From Acidobacteriota bacterium (GTDB taxonomy: Bacteria > Acidobacteriota > UBA4820 > DSQY01): a stretch of DNA of 7,025 nucleotides. Below, piece by piece: positions 4,986-7,025 of this stretch. Numbering within the stretch: the stretch's first letter is position 1; each line of letters begins with the position of its first letter. A program made the position numbers and the translations under genes. Location of the stretch: contig JAEMPZ010000120.1 of assembly GCA_022759065.1 (NCBI GenBank), positions 1 to 7,025 on the forward strand. The letters run 5' to 3'. Below the pieces are notes generated by a model, which saw only the letters and a list, made by a program, of their open reading frames with translations, had not been told where the DNA came from and did not search any database.

Positions 4986-6494
4986 CTACTTGATCTCCGG
5001 CACGAGGGCGGCTGGGAGGGTGACGGTGAAGGTGGAGCCTTTCTCAGGCGCGCTTTCCACGGCTATGTCGCCGCCGTGCTGGCGCACGATGCCGAGGCTC
5101 ACCGAGAGCCCCAGGCCGGTGCCTTTTCCGCGCGGCTTTGTTGAAAAGAAGGGATCGAAGATGTTTGGGAGAACGTGGGGGGGAATGCCACAGCCGTCAT
5201 CGCTAACTGCCACGTGAATGAAGCCCTTCTCGCGGTCTGGCCACGCCTTGATGGTGACGTGGCCGCCCTTCTTGACCGCGTCCAGGGCGTTAAGGAGCAA
5301 ATTCAGGAAAACCTGGCTGAGGGACTGGCGGTCGCCGTGGATGGGCGGAAGCGTAGAGGGGATGTCGAGTTCGATCTTCGCGCCCTGAAGCTTGATCTGG
5401 TTGGCGACGAGGCCGGCGGTGCTGCGCAAAAGCTCGGCCAGGTCCAGCTTCTCGGTCTTGATTTCACTCTCCCTGGCAAAATCCAGAAGGTTGCGGACGA
5501 TTTTTTGAGCCCGCTCGGCTTGCGCCACCAGGTCGTTCACCATTTCCAGCCGCTCGCCATCGGACAGTTCCGGATAATCCTCCTTCAGCATCTCCGCGGT
5601 GAGCGTGATGTTGTTGATGGGGTTGTTAAGCTCGTGGGCCACGCCGGCCGTGAGCGTCCCCACGGCCCTCAGCTTGTGGGACTGTACAAGGACGTCGTGG
5701 CGGTGCTGCAACTCCCTCATCATCGTGTTCATGGCGACCGCAAGGTCGGAAAATTCGTCCCTGTACCACCTTGCGGGCTTAATTGGCGTGAAGTCTCCGG
5801 TCGCTATGCGCTGGGCGGTTGCCGTGAGCCTGCCTAACGGCCCCAACATCTGCCTGGCGAGAAAGTTGGCGATTAGGACCATAAGCCCAAGAAGCGCCAC
5901 GAGAAATACGAGCGTCCACTTCTTGAACAGAGCCAACGTGGAGTTTACTTTGCTGCGTTCCTTCTGCGCCAGTTGCAGGGCAAAATCCACCATCAGCGAG
6001 CCGTTGCTTCGAAGGTCGCTCTCTATGCCGGCCTTTTCCTTATCCATCGCCAGCGGGTCGGCGTGAGCCTTTTCCAGCCTTTCAACAAGCCCCTGGTATA
6101 GCTTGAGGTGCTCCTGCATCAGCTTGAGGTCGGAAGCGGTCAGGACTTTCCCGGCCTCTGCCTGGGCGTCATCCAGAAGTTTCCTGGAGTTCTCCACGTG
6201 TTCCATCAGGTCAGAAAGGCCGGTGCCATAGAGGAAATAGTTCTTTTCAAAGCGCCGCGCCTGCTGGATTTCCATCGTGTAGCGATCGGCGACTTCAAGA
6301 AACCTAAGCCGCACTTCAAGGCGCGACAGCATGACCCACGCGGCGGCGGTCACTACGGCGGAAAGAAAGAAGAGGGAGAGGAAGCCGAGAATGAGCCTCG
6401 TCCTGATCGAAATGCCCGGGCGCTCCAAGAGCGCCTTCTGCAACCGAAGGTCCGTGGCGCCTGATCCGGATTGTTCGGGCGAAGCTGAATCCAT
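4986..6494 (-). CDS. Membrane sensor histidine kinase (HAMP, HisKA, HATPase)
   Basis: A 502-residue inner-membrane kinase that senses an unknown signal and autophosphorylates. A cytoplasmic N-tail is followed by TM1 (about 34-56), a mostly helical periplasmic region (57-192, including ARRFEKNYFLYG, similar to helical-bundle sensor domains), TM2 (about 193-213), HAMP (about 214-266), the HisKA H-box GVAHELNNPINN with H287, and the HATPase domain. In the last, the N-box is N402 (NLLLNALDAV), the G1 box is DDGCGI (432-437), the F-box FDPFF (446-450) and the G2 box GKGTGLGLS (456-464). All catalytic motifs are intact. There is no PAS or attached receiver domain. The ATG at 6494 has GAGAGGG at suitable spacing. 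It lies 65 bases after the receiver gene on the same strand, its likely partner. The ligand cannot be told from sequence. Confidence 0.95.
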   Translation of the reverse strand: MDSASPEQSGSGATDLRLQKALLERPGISIRTRLILGFLSLFFLSAVVTAAAWVMLSRLEVRLRFLEVADRYTMEIQQARRFEKNYFLYGTGLSDLMEHVENSRKLLDDAQAEAGKVLTASDLKLMQEHLKLYQGLVERLEKAHADPLAMDKEKAGIESDLRSNGSLMVDFALQLAQKERSKVNSTLALFKKWTLVFLVALLGLMVLIANFLARQMLGPLGRLTATAQRIATGDFTPIKPARWYRDEFSDLAVAMNTMMRELQHRHDVLVQSHKLRAVGTLTAGVAHELNNPINNITLTAEMLKEDYPELSDGERLEMVNDLVAQAERAQKIVRNLLDFARESEIKTEKLDLAELLRSTAGLVANQIKLQGAKIELDIPSTLPPIHGDRQSLSQVFLNLLLNALDAVKKGGHVTIKAWPDREKGFIHVAVSDDGCGIPPHVLPNIFDPFFSTKPRGKGTGLGLSVSLGIVRQHGGDIAVESAPEKGSTFTVTLPAALVPEIK

Positions 6495-6518
6495 GCGTCC
6501 CTCTCTGCCAGCAAGCGC

Positions 6519-6546
6519 ATTCTAGCATTACAACGAATTCATTCAA
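6519..6546 (-). promoter_or_regulatory. Possible promoter of the kinase gene
   Basis: In the 65-base gap after the receiver gene, the minus strand has TTGAAT (6541-6546, four of six -35 bases) and TAGAAT (6519-6524, five of six -10 bases) with a 16-base spacer. The predicted start is near 6512, some 18 bases ahead of the ATG, leaving room for the Shine-Dalgarno sequence. It could give kinase expression independent of the receiver gene. Confidence 0.35.
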
Positions 6547-6559
6547 CCCTGTGAAAAGT

Positions 6560-6973
6560 CTATTTCTCGGCGGCCACGCCGGCTTCCGCGATGCCCTTGA
6601 AGCCAAGGGCCAACGCGGCTTTGGCGATGACGTCACGAAGCTCCTGCGGCTTGAACGGTTTCGCGATGAAGTCAAAGGCGCCTTTGGCGAGCGCTTCGCG
6701 CGCCACTTCCACCGTCGCGTAGCCGGTGATCATGATCACCTTGGTTTCGGGCCTTTTGCCAAGGACGCGCTCCAACACCTCGATGCCGTCTATATCTTCC
6801 ATCCTTATGTCAGTGACGACTATGTGGAAATCCTTCTCGGCTATGCGCTTGAGCGCTTCCGCCGGCGCCTCGAAAACTTCAACGTCACAACCCACCTTGG
6901 CCAGCGCGGGCTGCAGCCGCTTTCCCACGATGGGCTCGTCGTCAAGCACCAGGACCTGAAGCCTCTCGCTCAT
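6560..6973 (-). CDS. Single-domain response regulator (CheY-like receiver)
   Basis: A cytoplasmic phosphoacceptor protein of 137 residues that is one receiver domain with no output domain. Conserved residues are all present: acidic pair D11 and D12 (LVLDDEP), phosphorylation site D55 (VVTDIRM), switch threonine T83 (MITGYAT) and K105 (FIAKPF). The sequence style is closest to receivers of NtrC-type regulators. The last 15 or so residues form an alanine-rich tail. The ATG at 6973 has GGAGAGG a few bases upstream. It precedes the histidine kinase by 65 bases on the same strand, so the two are probably partners. With no DNA-binding domain it would act by protein interaction or as a phosphorelay intermediate. 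The partner assignment is from position only. Confidence 0.95.
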   Translation of the reverse strand: MSERLQVLVLDDEPIVGKRLQPALAKVGCDVEVFEAPAEALKRIAEKDFHIVVTDIRMEDIDGIEVLERVLGKRPETKVIMITGYATVEVAREALAKGAFDFIAKPFKPQELRDVIAKAALALGFKGIAEAGVAAEK

Positions 6974-6996
6974 TGCCCCTCTCCAATCGCCGCCGT

Positions 6997-7025
6997 TCAG
7001 GCGCTTCTTTTGTACCAGTCACCAG
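6997..7025 (-). CDS. Possible 3' end of an upstream gene (partial)
   Basis: One minus-strand frame stays open from the window edge to a TGA at 6997-6999 and would end GDWYKRSA. It lies 23 bases before the receiver start, with the receiver ribosome-binding site in the gap, which is the spacing expected inside an operon. Eight codons cannot prove coding; another frame is also open here. The product is unknown. Confidence 0.25.

Noticed and set aside
354..6959. Plus-strand open frames throughout the window, such as 2118-2705, 2866-3474 and 5175-5837
   Set aside because: They are antisense shadows of well-recognised minus-strand genes, with no family resemblance and no supporting ribosome-binding sites.

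Overview
This is a compact, moderately GC-rich bacterial chromosome segment in which every gene I can support lies on the minus strand, so it reads right to left. The core is the conserved translation cluster thrS-infC-rpmI-rplT, with a tRNA-Val(GAC) gene just upstream, so this is a bacterial housekeeping region and not a mobile island. The two-membrane-segment sensor kinase, the lone receiver protein and the DUF4388/TPR protein are a style common in deltaproteobacterial-type lineages and several poorly cultured Gram-negative phyla. The sequence alone does not let me name a phylum.

Layout in transcription order (high to low coordinates): a possible last few codons of an upstream gene at the window edge (6997-7025); a single-domain response regulator (6560-6973); a membrane histidine kinase (4986-6494); a GC-rich hairpin followed by a good sigma70-type promoter and tRNA-Val (4798-4873, CCA encoded); a 171-base leader with competing hairpins; threonyl-tRNA synthetase (2527-4626) with an insertion of about 52 residues; translation initiation factor IF3 (1989-2516), which appears to start at an AUC codon; ribosomal proteins L35 (1763-1969) and L20 (1367-1723); a strong hairpin; a DUF4388/TPR protein (128-1273), apparently made from a leaderless mRNA; and finally a non-coding stretch (1-127) with a period-7 repeat architecture.

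Functionally there are three units. The receiver and kinase form a likely signal-transduction pair. The tRNA, ThrRS, IF3, L35 and L20 unit supplies the translation machinery; its tight spacing and the non-AUG infC start point to translational coupling and IF3 autoregulation. The DUF4388 protein is a stand-alone unit with its own promoter, and it resembles regulatory or scaffold proteins.

I see no CRISPR, prophage, transposon, toxin-antitoxin or defence genes. The most unusual items are the heptad repeat tract, the AUC start of infC, the ThrRS insertion, and the leaderless DUF4388 gene with an internally duplicated module.
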